Source of the DNA: Diplodia intermedia
Lineage: Eukaryota; Ascomycota; Dothideomycetes; Botryosphaeriales; Botryosphaeriaceae
NCBI GenBank assembly: GCA_021495925.1
Contig: JAKEKT010000003.1
Location: forward strand, 248,001-312,000
Direction: 5' to 3'
DNA: 64,000 nucleotides
Positions 1 through 12,500 of the stretch are shown here, piece by piece; the stretch's first letter is position 1, and every line of letters begins with the position of its first letter. The translations under genes were made by a program, and so were the position numbers. The notes below the pieces were generated by a model. That model searched no databases and had not been told where the DNA came from. It saw only the letters and a list, made by a program, of their open reading frames with translations.

Positions 1-1
1 G

Positions 2-3000
2 CACCATGATTCCGAAGCCAGTTTAGACACAAAGGAACGGCGGAAGAAGCGCAGCAAAAGTAGGAGCCGATCCGCGAGCATTTCTGAGAGCTACGTGGAG
101 GAGAGCCACAAGGCATCAGTCCCACCTCTGCCAATGCAGAGCGAGTTCCGTGCCTCAGAACTGACGCGCGATTCGATTCTTTCTGCCGAAACCGAACGGC
201 CCGAATCCTCAAGAGGCGCAACGCCCATTCGTGAGGTGTCCCGAGGAACGCCACGTCCGGTCATGTCTCCGGCACCCTCTACACCCTCCAGAACCCCTGC
301 AGCATTGCGTCGTGGACCCAACAGCAACAGCTCTCTAGGAGCACTCAGTGCTTCTGCAAGTGCGAAGAGTGACAGGGAAATGTCAACCAGAGCAAAGGCT
401 GCTGCTGCGCTTGCAGCGGCGGGATTGGGCGGTGTTGCTGCAGCGTCAGTGCGTAGCGGTTCGCGGACTCCTACTCGTGAGCTCCGTCAAAGCGATCTTA
501 GCTACGAAGATCGTAAAGGAAGTTCCACGCCTCAAGGCCCCCGTTCGGCCCGGAGTGCTGTTTCCATATCCTCGGCTGGCCGCGAAGCATCAAAGAAGCT
601 TTCAGAGGTCTCACTAAACTCGGCTGCCAACTCGCCCAGTACTAACGCCGCTCGGTCACGGAGGAAGTCTGATGGTATCGCGTCTGGCAGGAGGTCTGAC
701 GTGTCTGAAATTGACCCCATACATGAGTCGGAGCTGTCCTACAATGATGGCACTGCCACTCCACGAGGGCAAGAGGATGCCGACAGGTTCTTCGACCATG
801 AACATGAGGAGAACGAGGCTCTTCGTGCGGAAATGGACATCAAGCGCTTGACTGGCTACACCGACGACAGCCTAGGCTCCTATCCCCTGGAGTTCAAACG
901 ATCGACGGCTTACACAGAAGACAGCACAGATGGCCACTACCGTGATGGACTTGCGGCAGATTCGGATGTTCAGGAAGTTGCCGGCATGCAGTGGGGTGAT
1001 AGGTTTGGCGGCAGGGCAGACTTCGTCGCCACACCAGCTGCAGTTGAGTCCGCTGTGGCTTCGTTGGTCGACCCCTCTACCGTCAGCACCAGCGTGCGCT
1101 CATCCCAAAGAGACTCCCGTCTTGGAGAGTTCATCCACATGCACATGGAGGAACCGCACCAATCCTCTGGAGAGGTGACTGTCACGGGTCTACCTGAAAC
1201 CAGTGAAGCGCGATGGGCTGCTCTTCGAGACCAAGCAAAGAGGATCGATGAGTACGAGGATGAGGGCTCCCCCCCTCAGAGTGAGGTACAATCGTACCGA
1301 TCCGAGGAATCCATCCGGATGACGCACAACGCGATGCCCTTTGGTGAGCCCATGCCGGAAATTGGACATGGATTGGATAATGAATCCGAGGTCACAACGA
1401 ATCCATCAGAAATCCAGGGACCTGCGCGAACCCCTGATCGTTGGCCATACGAGCCTACTCCCCCCATGTCTTCAAACGGGCTGCGCACTGGCGAAGCTTT
1501 GGCTGTTGGAGCTGCCGGTGCGGCAGCCGCAGCCGCACACTTTCGCCACGATGATCGCGGAAGCGAAGTGTCGCAAGACCGTCACTTCCAGCCCATGGTA
1601 GAAGACGATTACGAGGACTATGGGGAACCCTATCCTCAACACGAGGAGAGTTTCCCTCAGCGGCACATGGCCCCCAACAGCCCGGGGAATTGGAAGGATG
1701 AGGGTTACATCTCGGCTGCTCAGCCTGGCTACACTCCTGAACCTCAAGTGGACAACTCCAGGCCTTTTGAAGACAGTGGCTTGCCAGACATGTCTGGCGA
1801 TCTGATTGAGGATGATCCATTTGCTGTAGGCGGCAGTCCCATGCACACACGCAACTTCAGTGGAAACTCTCACGGCATGGACTCGCCTCTGTATGACAGC
1901 GCTACCGGCAAGGGTATTGATAACATTCAGTCCAAGGATATCGTGGCGCTCATGGACCACCTCACTGTTCGCGATGCGCAAAGAAATGCGCGCGACACGG
2001 AAATCTTGGTCACACTCGTTCGGAGCGCGGCGGACATGCGGAATTCTTTCGAGGAAATGAAGAAGTTCATCGCCGAACAGGACACGATGGTAATGGGCAA
2101 TTCTAGCCGGGATGCTGAAGTGGTCGTCCAAAGGCTTCTTCAGGGACCGCGACCGCAGCCACCCAGCACGGCACGCTCGCGAGGCCGGTCATCCGAGGAA
2201 GTGGACGATGGTCCGGCGAAACGTAAGAACGTTTTCAAGAGAGCCCTCAAAGGCCTAAGCACGAAGAACACGAACGAGTTGTCAAAGATTGAGGACATGC
2301 TCATGCAACTTCTCGATGAAGTCGAAGGGCTCAGAGATACCCAAAACTTTGGACCACGGCCGTTGCTGATGCAGAACAGCCAAGGTCAGAGTATGACATC
2401 TTATGAGAACTTGCGTGCCGCTGGCGATCCAGGATATGAACCGGAGGGTCGGGCTAACACCGCATCTACACCTGACCAGTCTGGGACCTTTTCTAACCCC
2501 TCTTCCCGCCAAGTTGGTCGTCATTCAGGATATGATGGCCGCCGTGGGTCCGAACATCGCATCAGCACGGTACTAGAAGGGGACGAGGAATTGGATGAGC
2601 ACGAGGCTCGTCTCCTCGACCAACAGTTTGCGAACAACGAGCGCTTGTTGACGCCAACGGAGGAAGTAAGGCGCACCAACTCCATGCCGCAGGAGACAAC
2701 GCCCCCAGGACAACGTGGGTTTGACGAGTCACCGAACCAGGAGCCAAACTCCAAGAACAAGGCGAAGCACAAGTCCAACAGTTCCTCCCTTTTCGGCATT
2801 CCAAAGATCTCGCGCTGGTCTAAAACAACTGCCTCCACCGACAAAGAGAGTGTTCGCAACGGCAAGAAGGGCAGACCATACTCGCAGGCGTCTCGTTCGG
2901 GGTCCAATCTCAATGTCAATGAATATGGCGACTACGAGCTCCAGGATGACGATCGAATCCGGTCGAGCACTTCTCTGCACGGCTACCACCAGCGTGCGCG

Positions 3001-3766
3001 CTCGTTCGACCAAGTTCGATCGCCTTCTCCTCTCATTCCGGACGACGATGATGATATGGACGGACCGAAGTATCAAGCTCACCGGAACTCACTGAACCTG
3101 GAGCATCCCCAGCCACGCCAGGGCCCGACCCATCGCCACCAGACGCATCTGGAATCACAAGCCATCGACTTCGATGACCCCCACTCCCCTGACTTCGATC
3201 AGTGGGGCTCCGCTCCGAGTCTCGCTCTGAACAGAAGCCGCTTTGGCGGAAACAATGGCCACATGTCCCCTCTCTCGGATGGTGGCTACTCAAACCACTC
3301 TGCGTCGGAGCAAGTAAACGGTAGACACAGAGACGATGGCCCTCTTGTGCCACAAGTGCAGCAGCCGCCTCAGCAGCAACGCAGCCTGCCATTTGGAGCC
3401 AAGCAGATGTACAGCAGCCCATTGAGCTCGGGCCAGCTTCTATCGCCCCTTCCTCCCATCGAGGAAGTTCGGTACAGCTTAGAGACAGACAGACACAGCC
3501 TGACCCCTTCACCGAACCCTTCGAGCCAGATGGGAGTGCGAAGCCCCGGGCGAAAGATCACAGGCCCAAGGCCTATGGGCTCAAAGAGCCCGCGCCCTAT
3601 GGAGCACTCGGACACTGTAGTTAGGAGGAAGCCTGTGCGCGAGGAGAGCCAGAGCCCTGGTAAGTGAAACCCCCATGTCATAAATCGTTGCCATCGACTA
3701 AAGTCCAGAGAAGCCCTCGAATCCTACCGCTCTAGCTTTGACAGTTTCGACCGGGACACTTTCTAA
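2..3766 (+). CDS. Large disordered protein of unknown function, 5' end outside window
   Basis: The frame is open from base 2, so the start lies upstream; about 1,237 residues are inside the window. I read two exons, 2-3659 and 3711-3766, joined across a 51-nt intron (donor GTAAGT at 3660, acceptor CAGAG ending 3710); the joined end reads EALESYRSSFDSFDRDTF then stop. The protein starts here with an Arg/Ser/Lys-rich stretch and is mostly low complexity with many Ser-Pro sites. It has an Ala-rich patch (about nt 395-450), a predicted helical stretch at nt 1909-2100 (SKDIVALMDHLTVRDAQRNA region) and a second one at nt 2227-2346 (ALKGLSTKNTNELSKIEDML region). I recognise no catalytic domain. The composition suggests a Pezizomycotina-type scaffold or cytoskeletal protein, but function is not assignable. 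The choice of terminal acceptor rests on coding sense only. Confidence 0.8.
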
Positions 3767-5742
3767 GTGTCGAATGTCCATTGGACGCCCTTTCCCGCCG
3801 GCGCCTCTCCTCGAACCATGTGCAGTGGACGTAGGAGGTCTGCCCTTTGGGCTTCCAGGGCGCTCTTCACCACTGCCGCTCCAAATTGTTCGTCCTTTGG
3901 ACCATCTGCACTCTTCTTACGCCCCAAGACTCAATCAAACCCCCGGGCGCTGAGACTCATCAATACGGCAAGCAATATTCGAGGCCTCGCAAAGAATATT
4001 CCTGCACGTACAATACCGCGTGGCTAAGCGGAACTTCGATTTAATCTAAATCGTGCAGAAAAAAACAACTTCACTTCCAAAAGGGAAAAAGGAACAAAAA
4101 AAGAAAGCATTGGCTTGGATGAACAGAATTGCGATTCAGTACAGCTTTGAGCTCACATGATACCCCAATGAGCTGCTTTGATGAATTTACGACCATGACA
4201 ACGACACGGATGGGAAACGGGAATGACAAAGAAATACGATCGTATCGAAGCCCAGTGAAGCAAGCGAGTAACAGCAAGCGCGAGAATCACGATGGTTGCG
4301 ATCTTTCAGGTTCTTTTTCGTCATTTCTCACAGTTTTAATTTTCTTTGGTGTTTTTTTCGGGATTCCATTTGTTCTCATTGTTTCGGATGGGTTCGAGTT
4401 TCACGTTCGATTTTCTTTTCTTTTGTCGAGCTGGCTCCCTCTTCTTGTGAAAACTTTACAGCGGGTAGGCGATTTAAGGTAGTTTTGTGGTTTTAGTTCA
4501 GATGAAGTATGGCTTCTGGTGGAGATCCAGGGTAGCCTTTGCCGGTCAGAGGCTCTTGAGGTGGATGTAATGTATCTTAGAGGAATATCGATTGCTTCGT
4601 GGGTTTTAAAAAAAGTGCCTTTCTGTACTGTATTTGTGTTGAGGTGTGAATAGAGAACCTCAAGGCTACCATTGCAGTGCCAACAAAGCATATAGAAGCC
4701 GGCATGGTAGGGTTTTCAGCCCTTCCTCCCCGAAAGCCAGCTTCGCCGTGCTGCCACCTTCAAACACGTTCCGGCGTTACAAATGCGTCGATCACGGCGG
4801 TGAGAAGGGGGGGTATGGGGATGCGATGGTCGTTTCAATCCGACCATGGTTTCTGCTCGCTGGGGAAGGATTGGAAGCTTTTCTAAACGGACCGTTTCAT
4901 TATTGCACCTACGTAGTGCACACGGGACCGTGCCGCTATTGGCGATGGCGGCAACTGAGGGATCCATGTAGACGGGAGGAGGGAGGGGAAGCCGGCATTA
5001 CTATCGGCCGTAAACTACTGTTGGATCACGTCCGAGTCCCGTCCGCATCATGGATCACGTCGTCGACTGCTCCTCACGCCAGTGCCTTCGCCCGTAAGAG
5101 CCTTGAATGGAGGGGGGGAGGGGGGAAAGGAAAGGAGTGGGTTTGCAATAACAGCGAAAGCATGACGTCACATTTCGAACGGATGGAAGATAGTTCATAA
5201 ATCTTTGAAATTTGATTTATTTCGTTCCGGGTATCGATAGAACTTGGGTATATGCATCTGAAAGAGAAGAAAGACAAGACTCGCATGATACCATCGTCGT
5301 ACTCCAAAGAGTAGTATGGCTCATGGTAGTGGCAGCTGAACTACACCGCTTGAAAAAAAAAAAAGGAAAATAACCAGAACTGAACACTAGATGAAAAACC
5401 ATTGACTCCCTCCCCATCCCGAACCCATGTTGTGTTTCCTGAAACTTTGTTTCTTTACCGTCGTAGTTGTCGTCGTGAGAGCCCCCGGACCGCGCCAAAG
5501 AACGCCCGTCTTGTTGCCGCGTGAAAAGCGTTTGCAGCCCTGCCGTTGTTGTGAATCCCTTCCCTCCTGATTGAACTCCGATCCCGGACCGATAGAAGGC
5601 TTCTCCTCCTCCTCTCGCCACCAGATCACTTGAACAATGCACAGTGATGAGGGGGAAAGGAAGAAGAAGGCGAAGAAGAAAAAGACGATCATGAAGATCA
5701 TTCGCCCCCACACTCATCGCTCACTCATCAACCCACCCCCCC
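3767..5742. other. Gene-free stretch, about 2.0 kb
   Basis: This lies between two convergent genes and so holds their 3' untranslated regions. It contains A-rich runs near 4050-4110 and a poly-A run at 5354-5365. Short open frames exist on both strands (for example 4646-5200, +), but none has a plausible splice partner or a recognisable domain. Confidence 0.6.
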
Positions 5743-6375
5743 TCACTTCCCCTGCCCGCCAGCACCGCCCTCACACCCGGGCGTGAAGCACTCGGCGCTC
5801 AGCACCAGCACGGCCGGCAGCACGGCGGCCGCGTGTATGCTGTTGGTCCTGCTGCGGCCGCGCTTGGCGCCGCCCCCGGCCCCCGCCGCCATCTTTTTCT
5901 TCTGCTTCAGGCTGCCGCCCTTGCGGGCGGCCGCGACCATGGCGTCGTCGTCGAACGAGTCGTCGCCGTAGTCGAGGCTGGTGCGGCTGCCGCTCGACGT
6001 CGACGACGAGCGCGAGCGGAACGAGAACAGCGAGCGCGAGCGCGGGCGGCTGCGGGTGCGCGGCACGCTGTCGTCGTCGACGGGGTTGGCCATGGCCGAG
6101 GGCTGGTGCGTGTAGCCCGAGTTGGCGGCCGACGAGTCGGTCGACGAGGACGAGTAGTAGCGGCTGTGCCGGGCCCAGGAGCGCGGCGGGAGTGGCGGTG
6201 GGGCGCCCGCCGCGGCGCCGACGACGGGGGGCGGCGACGGCAGGGCGGGGACGTGGATCGTCTCGACGGTTTGGTAGGTGGGGGAGTCGGCGGCCTTGGT
6301 GGTGCTGCCGCCGGCGGGGCTTTGGTGCTGGAGGAGGACCTCGTCGATGGAGGGGATGCCGTCGATTGAGCCCAT
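5743..6375 (-). CDS. Hypothetical protein, 210 aa, Ser/Arg/Pro-rich
   Basis: This is a single uninterrupted frame whose ATG sits in a strong context (CACCATGGG on the minus strand). The N-terminus (MGSIDGIPSIDEVL) is followed by a Pro-rich section, a Ser-rich section, an Arg-Ser stretch around residues 105-135 (RTRSRPRSRSLFSFRSRSSS) and an acidic DDSFDDD patch. Near the C-terminus lies a short hydrophobic segment (AAAVLPAVLVLSA) followed by two cysteines. A TATAAGA motif lies about 240 bases upstream (6611-6617, minus strand). No domain is recognised. The strong start context favours a real gene, but the extreme GC content means the frame could be partly fortuitous, and a downstream exon cannot be excluded. 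Confidence 0.55.
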   Translation of the reverse strand: MGSIDGIPSIDEVLLQHQSPAGGSTTKAADSPTYQTVETIHVPALPSPPPVVGAAAGAPPPLPPRSWARHSRYYSSSSTDSSAANSGYTHQPSAMANPVDDDSVPRTRSRPRSRSLFSFRSRSSSTSSGSRTSLDYGDDSFDDDAMVAAARKGGSLKQKKKMAAGAGGGAKRGRSRTNSIHAAAVLPAVLVLSAECFTPGCEGGAGGQGK

Positions 6376-8127
6376 GGTGGTCGTTTGGGATGGCGGAGGT
6401 GGAGAGCAAGAAATGGCAACGGGACTGATTTGGGATTTAAATCGAGTTGAATCTTCTCAACTGTCTCTGCTGAAAGCTTTCTGTGGCAGGAAACCAAGGT
6501 AGGAATGCATGCGCAGGCAGGATGGCACCGTGTAGGCAGTGGGTGAGACTTTCGGCTGGAGAGCTGAGGAAACTGAGCAGGAAACGGGAGGGCCGACAGC
6601 ACGGCGGGTTTCTTATATTCAAAGCTGCCAACACGCCATGGTCCGCAAAAAAACCAAATGCCAATGATCGTCGGGCGTAAGGTGCAGAGGAGATTGAACC
6701 AACGCGGCTGAGTTGGGCTGAGCGCTCACCGTCTGGCGGACGTGCGCTCGCAGAAACCCGGGCAAATAAGCGCTAGCCTGGGGCACATAGAGCTGCCTAC
6801 GTACCGAGCGGATGACTCGACCCACCGCTCGCTGTCCATGGGACCCCGAGGCGGCCGTCAGCCACCGGCAGTGACGCCGTCGTGCTGCGGAGAGCGGGCG
6901 CTGGGGAAGGATGGAAGGGCGCAGCGTGAAGGATTCAGGGCGATGGCGATGCGTGTGGGGGCTGCGCGTTGGTTGCATCAGGCGAGGCGCAGCGCTGGCG
7001 AGTGACACGGCCGGCCGCGCAGCGTTTTCTCGCGATGCGAGAATGATAGAGTCCCAAACACCACCGGGTTGCCCAAGCGCGGCGTGAGGTGGAGCCGCGT
7101 GCGGATCGGTCGGCCGGCTACCGTCGACTACCGCCCACTACGGCACCTTTTCGCGGCAAGCGCCAGGTCCGGCAGGGCTGAGCCGCCAGCCTCGAGTCCA
7201 TGACATCAACAGAGCATGCGTAGAGCACCGGCGCCTCAAAACCTTCTCGTGCTGCTCTCGTGCTCCCGCCAGCGTGGGCGACCCTCACACGCGCGATGCC
7301 TCGAACGGCTTGACGCGCGCCATGCAACGACGCCGCCGGCCCCCTTGTCCCCGCTGATCGACCATGCCGTCTCGCCGCAGCGCTTGAAGGCCCCATCACT
7401 TGCCTATCCAGGCGACTGCCGCATGCCACGCATGAGCCTTAGCGCCTGTTCGAGTCACGTTTGCGACTTCGGTCGGAAGGTGTGAGGAAGGATATCATTC
7501 AGCCGCTGGGCCACGAGCCGCCTTCTCTGGCGCCTGGTGCTCCCAACGACGGCGGCAGCACCGTCGCGTCCGCTTGCCATCCGCCCTAACTACAAAAAGC
7601 AAACGAGGCTTGCCAATCAAAATCAAACAGCCAATCTTTTCGCGCTGGGCCCTTCCGCCCCAAATAGACATGAGATACTGCGGGGTAGTAGTGCGGGAAA
7701 TCGACATCGCTAAGCCCTCCCAAAAGTGAACAATAAATCGTAAGAAACTGCTGCAAGCATCGGACGGCCATCCGTGGCCACATGGGGAATAATAAGTAAA
7801 GCACCTCAAGTGCGCTGGTGTAACACGCCGTGCGTGCTCCGAACGGAATCGGTCCCAAGGGTCCGCGGGTTTCAAATCGCTCATCCAAATCTCCGTCATT
7901 CTGAAACATGAGAGAAAAAAAGCCATATTCAGCCTTAGGAATCCTTGAGCGAGCCAGCGTCTTGAGATTTTCCAGCTGCGAAAAGGAAAGGCGCCGGGCC
8001 TGGTGGCCGGTCGGGGCCCGAGAAGTGTAGCGGATAGATGAACGGCCCCTGGCTCCTGAGTCGCCGGCACGCCTGCTTCCTGTGGTAATTTCATCAACAA
8101 GGTGGAAGACCCGGCATCTCAAGTCCT
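6376..8127. other. Gene-free stretch, about 1.75 kb
   Basis: This holds the upstream region of the 210-residue hypothetical and the 3' region of the Opy2-like gene. Overlapping open frames at 7495-8131 (-) run through the end of the Opy2-like gene in other frames and look like chance. I see nothing else. Confidence 0.55.
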
Positions 8128-9582
8128 TCACTCTTTCAACGCGTTTTCATCTCCGAACGGGCTTCGTGCTCGTGCGTTGCCAAGACCGCCCGTCACGTCC
8201 TTGCTTGCCCGCTTGGTCGCTTCCTCAATCACAGTCTCGAGGTTTTCTGCCCTGTTACTATCCGCAAATGGGCTCTGCGCCATGCCGGGCGTATCCTGGA
8301 TGTCCGTGACGTTGCTGTTGCGAGCCTTGCTGTCGTCACTCTCGTCGTCTGAGGAATCGTCATCCATGTGGCTCTTGAACTCCGATCCTGACGCTGCTGA
8401 ATCCGTGATCGAAACCTCCGTCAAGGGCCGCATCTTAATTGGTATCCTGTCAGCAGTCGCCGATTTCTCTCTCGAGGCCGAGTCTCCTGCGGAACTGCTC
8501 GCCGCGGCCATGCTAACTTCGTTTGCCAGCGACGTCTTCGACTTCTTTGCCTTTGTGATAGTGAGAGCCTTCGGTTTGCCAATCTGGACGCTCTTCACCG
8601 AACCTTGCGGGCTGACACCAGCCTTGTCCGAGGAGTGGGGCATTTGAATCTTGAAGCTACTCTTGGGACTCCTGCCATCCTTCTCCAACTGTTCATAGTT
8701 GATGGAGGGAACAGGAGGCGTCTCAGATCCAGGGGTTTCAGAAGGGCTGCCTGAGCTGTTTGACTTGACACTGACAACGGCGGCCTTGCCGCGAACGATG
8801 GTTTGTGCGGGAAGAGGCGAAATGACAGCGTTGTTGCGGTAAATGGTGGTAGCGACACTGCTGCGGGCCAGACTAGGTGAGATGCTCGAACGACCGGCGG
8901 ACAATCCGGAGTAGGTCGAGTCGCGCAGATCGCCGGGAACAAAGAAATGCTGCTCCGAGTAAGGACTGGCGGTACCAGAGTGGGCGCTTGGAATCGGGGG
9001 TACGGGGGGGACAAGTGTGCCGGGGGACGGGGCACCGGAGCGGTTTGTGACACCGGGAATGTAGGCGATTTGGATGATGTTCGAGGCTCGGGTAAGGACG
9101 GTGGAGGCCATGGAGGCGACAGTGTGCGTGGAAGCCCGTGCGTCTCGTCTCATGGTGAAGTCATTGGCGCCCTTCTCCTGCTCGACGTCCATGTGGGACC
9201 AGTGATCGGATTCGTCGTATTGCCTCCTCTTGCCCTTGTAGTAGAACTTCCAGACCAAGAACGTGAGGATGAGGAGCACGGCAACGCCTCCGACGACGCC
9301 TCCTGCGATGGCGCCGACATTGGTACCCCCAGACTTCTTTTCAGTACCGGGCGAACCGTCCATCTTGACGCATACTGCCGAGGCGCACTGGGTACATGAC
9401 GACAGGAGCTGTGAGCAGTATTCGCCGTCACTGCACGTGGGACACGATGGCGTCTCGTCGGGACATTGGTAGCAGCGGCGGAAGATGGTGCGCAGCGTGT
9501 GCTCGATGGCTGTCGGGTCATCAGCGGGCAAGGCCGGGACGAGGGTGGCAGAGGCGGGATACAAACCTTTGTTGGATGCCAT
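8128..9582 (-). CDS. OPY2: Opy2-like plasma-membrane anchor of the HOG pathway
   Basis: A single-exon 484-residue protein with an ATG in good context. Residues 37-71 carry eight cysteines arranged CxxC, then CPTC, then single Cys at 56, 63, 66 and 71, the pattern of the fungal Opy2 extracellular domain. A transmembrane segment follows at about 90-112 (GAIAGGVVGGVAVLLILTFL) with a positive stop-transfer KGKRR. The long cytosolic tail is Ser/Pro-rich and contains repeated SPF motifs (AQSPFADSNRA, RARSPFGDENAL). There is no cleavable signal peptide, which fits Opy2. In yeast, Opy2 anchors Ste50-Ste11 at the membrane for osmostress signalling through Hog1; that role is inferred from family membership. 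The tail would be the adaptor-binding and phosphorylated part. Confidence 0.87.
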   Translation of the reverse strand: MASNKGLYPASATLVPALPADDPTAIEHTLRTIFRRCYQCPDETPSCPTCSDGEYCSQLLSSCTQCASAVCVKMDGSPGTEKKSGGTNVGAIAGGVVGGVAVLLILTFLVWKFYYKGKRRQYDESDHWSHMDVEQEKGANDFTMRRDARASTHTVASMASTVLTRASNIIQIAYIPGVTNRSGAPSPGTLVPPVPPIPSAHSGTASPYSEQHFFVPGDLRDSTYSGLSAGRSSISPSLARSSVATTIYRNNAVISPLPAQTIVRGKAAVVSVKSNSSGSPSETPGSETPPVPSINYEQLEKDGRSPKSSFKIQMPHSSDKAGVSPQGSVKSVQIGKPKALTITKAKKSKTSLANEVSMAAASSSAGDSASREKSATADRIPIKMRPLTEVSITDSAASGSEFKSHMDDDSSDDESDDSKARNSNVTDIQDTPGMAQSPFADSNRAENLETVIEEATKRASKDVTGGLGNARARSPFGDENALKE

Positions 9583-12500
9583 GGTTGCGGAGGATGGAAC
9601 GGAAGCGAGCGACGGGGCGTGGGCAGCGCGGGGACGGGGGCTGCGCTCAAGGCGACAGCCAGCGGACGAGAATATCTATGGTGTGCGTCGACCAGCGAAC
9701 GGCGGGCGAGAGAAGGAGAGACGGAGTGGGTGCTGATAGCAAGCGACGCGCGGCAGCGATCAGCGGCGGCAGGAGGGGATTCCGGGGCTTTATTCAGGGC
9801 GGAGGACGGCGCAGGCGCAGGAAGGCTGGGCCTCGGAAGGTAGAGAACGGAATGAAGGAGGAGTAACGAGTGACAGGGTACCACAAGGCCAGCGGTGAGC
9901 AGTGGTTATGGATGGGGAGCGGCTGGGGTGGAGAAGAGGGCAGCGGACGGGGCGGGAGCCAGGCACGCCAGCGGGCGACTCAGCGCTCGATGTGCCGGGG
10001 ACGCAGTCTCGACCCACGCGCACGCCCTCCGGATCGGCGCACGCCTTTCATCACCCGCCTTGGCAGCCTGCCAGCAGCAAACACGCTGCGCTGTTTCAAC
10101 CGAGCCGCATGCGCCCGCCCTGTGCCCCCCGCCCAGCGGCAGCAGCCCGCACGCTGCATGCAAGCTTCTTCCTTTCAGCCCAAGCCACGGCGCCCACCGT
10201 AATAATCAACCAGCGCGGGCAATCTCAAAGCCGCCAGGGCCCGGCGCACAGGCGCGGCCGAGGCATTCTCATGCGGGCCTCCGATCGGGCCTAGCCGCCG
10301 CCGCCGCCTGCTATTTTTGCTGCCAAAGCAGCGCTGCGGTGCCTGGCGAGCGAGAAGCTGCGTGTGCAACTACGCGCGCCAGGCACCGCTGCCCCGCTAG
10401 CAACGGCCGCCGCTACCAGTCGCCGCGCTGCTGTGCCTGGCGCGCCGCACGCCGGTGGCCTGACCCTGGCACCGAGATTAATGATGAATCGCAGCAGGTG
10501 CGCAGCCAAACGGAGCTCTCCACCAGCACCACCCATGCCGCCTGCAGCCCTCCACACGCTGACCGGCTTCGCCACAGCCCACTGCGCCTCGTGCGTGCGC
10601 CGTGAGATTGCAAGGACGCCTCTGCTGCGAGCCCACTCCCCACAGGCCCGGTCGTTTCAGCGCGACAGGCCTCTTCCTCGCTCAACCCTCTGCGGAGAGC
10701 GTCGAGAGACGGCTAGCACTTTCCGTCCGCTGGGCCGCAAACATGTTTCGCAGCGTTGATCCGGCCTCGAGCCTCGAGCGGGTGCAGACGGTGCGGCGCC
10801 GTCCCTTGCCTTCTCCTGATGGGCTCGCCATTGCCGGGGGATTAACCGAAAGGATGCTGGCCTTTAATGAGCCAATATTCCCCTCCGCTTCCGGTCGGCC
10901 ATTGCCTCAGGCACGCACATCGCACTCCACATCTGCTCCGCCATTGGCCTCGCGTCTGTTGTACGAACGATCATGAGGTGCGGTTGGGGAAGATCATTGG
11001 GCAAATCATTGACATTGGCAGCACCTCTCCCGCTGCATTTCCCCCGTTTCGTACAAAAATGTTCCTTTCTTCAGGGTCCAATGCCTATCTTGCAATGCAG
11101 GCACGCGGTCTCGCCGTTTCCAATACTTAACTCATCGATGTATGCCCCTCTCTGGCAAGGGCGTCGATTGCCGATTCGGACCACCCCACCGTCGCTACAT
11201 CCATTGACCGGTGCAGTCCGTTGGGGATCGCAACAAGAGCAAGGGGCTCTGTACAGGCCGTCCCACAGCAAGCACCATGGGGAGCAAGATCCAACTCTTG
11301 CGCAAGTGTCGTCGTTCCGCTAACTGCAAGACTGTCGGATTTCAACCCAAGCGTTCTTGATACCCCTCGTTTGCGCACTCAGTCAGACTCAGCAGAGCAG
11401 TCAGCATGTTCAGGATTCCTGAGTTCCTGAAGCGGAAAGGCCGAGTTTGACCAGGCCGTCCTATTCCATTTACTCATTCATCAAGCATCTCACTTTCATG
11501 CGGCCAAATGACAACCATCCGTCTCCATCCGCGCGAAGCTTATGCCGCCGATCTGATACCTTGCTTATTAGACTCGGACATAGGGGATTAGCCAGCGGTC
11601 GCCAGGCTCGTCAACGATGATCACTGCACATCGATATGTATGTATCTACTTCCCTGCGAGAGGCCACCCATGTATTGTGGGTCAATCGCGCAAGACTCTA
11701 TCGTGTCGAGGTCTAGACCTGCCCATGTCTAAGACAAAGGGAGAGGACTACTTTTAGGCTTTCATGACAGCACACAAACTCTTCATTGTACTTCATACCC
11801 TTGATCCTCCTGTCGTCTTGTCCCTTGGCCTTTCTCCAACCTCACGCACCGACGGTTGAGCGAGCGCCAACCTTACACTCGGCAAGTCCAGATGGGCATT
11901 TCTAAAATTGGATGGCCTGCCTTCTCGCTAGCGCTACGAAGGCTACGTAAGCCATGGCACGTCTTTGTTGTGGCAAGATGGATGGCTCTGGACACACCCA
12001 AGGCTTACGCGTACCGCTGCTCACGTTACTCAAGAATATTCAACTGCGCCTCTCGGCGAGCTCCTTTGCTTGAAGTCGACGAGGGGGCAGCATACGTACA
12101 TGGAAAAGCTGGGTGCGGTTACCGGCGTCGTCTTCTACACGGCATTCGTGGTGCGCCTAAGCAGCCCGGCTTTAGGAGACTCAAGAAGAAAGGGCCATGG
12201 CTCGCGAATCGATGGCTCGACCAGCAAAGATCGAGAAGATATTTCTGGAATGAATAGATCACCACCTGGTGGACGCGATGTCCGAAGTATTCGAAGCGAA
12301 CAACCGTCTTGTCCCCCCGAGTTCCTCCTGTGACGTGCGAGGCCTGCCCCTACGAAGCTTATCCTGTCACATGTGTTCGACTGGTATCACTCTTCAATTT
12401 GCTTTCGTTCCAACCTTCGGAACTCCTATTGTGAGCGGGCGAGAGCGGCGTGTCCTCCTGTAGGCTTTTCTTTCCTTCCTGGTGAGTCCATGGGGAAGGC

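Noticed and set aside
4646..5200. 184-codon plus-strand frame in the first intergenic stretch
   Set aside because: It has no domain, no start context and no splice partner, and lies in a convergent 3' region.
7495..8131. Two overlapping minus-strand frames of about 180-200 codons downstream of the Opy2-like gene
   Set aside because: They overlap the end of Opy2 in different frames and each other; most likely 3' untranslated sequence.
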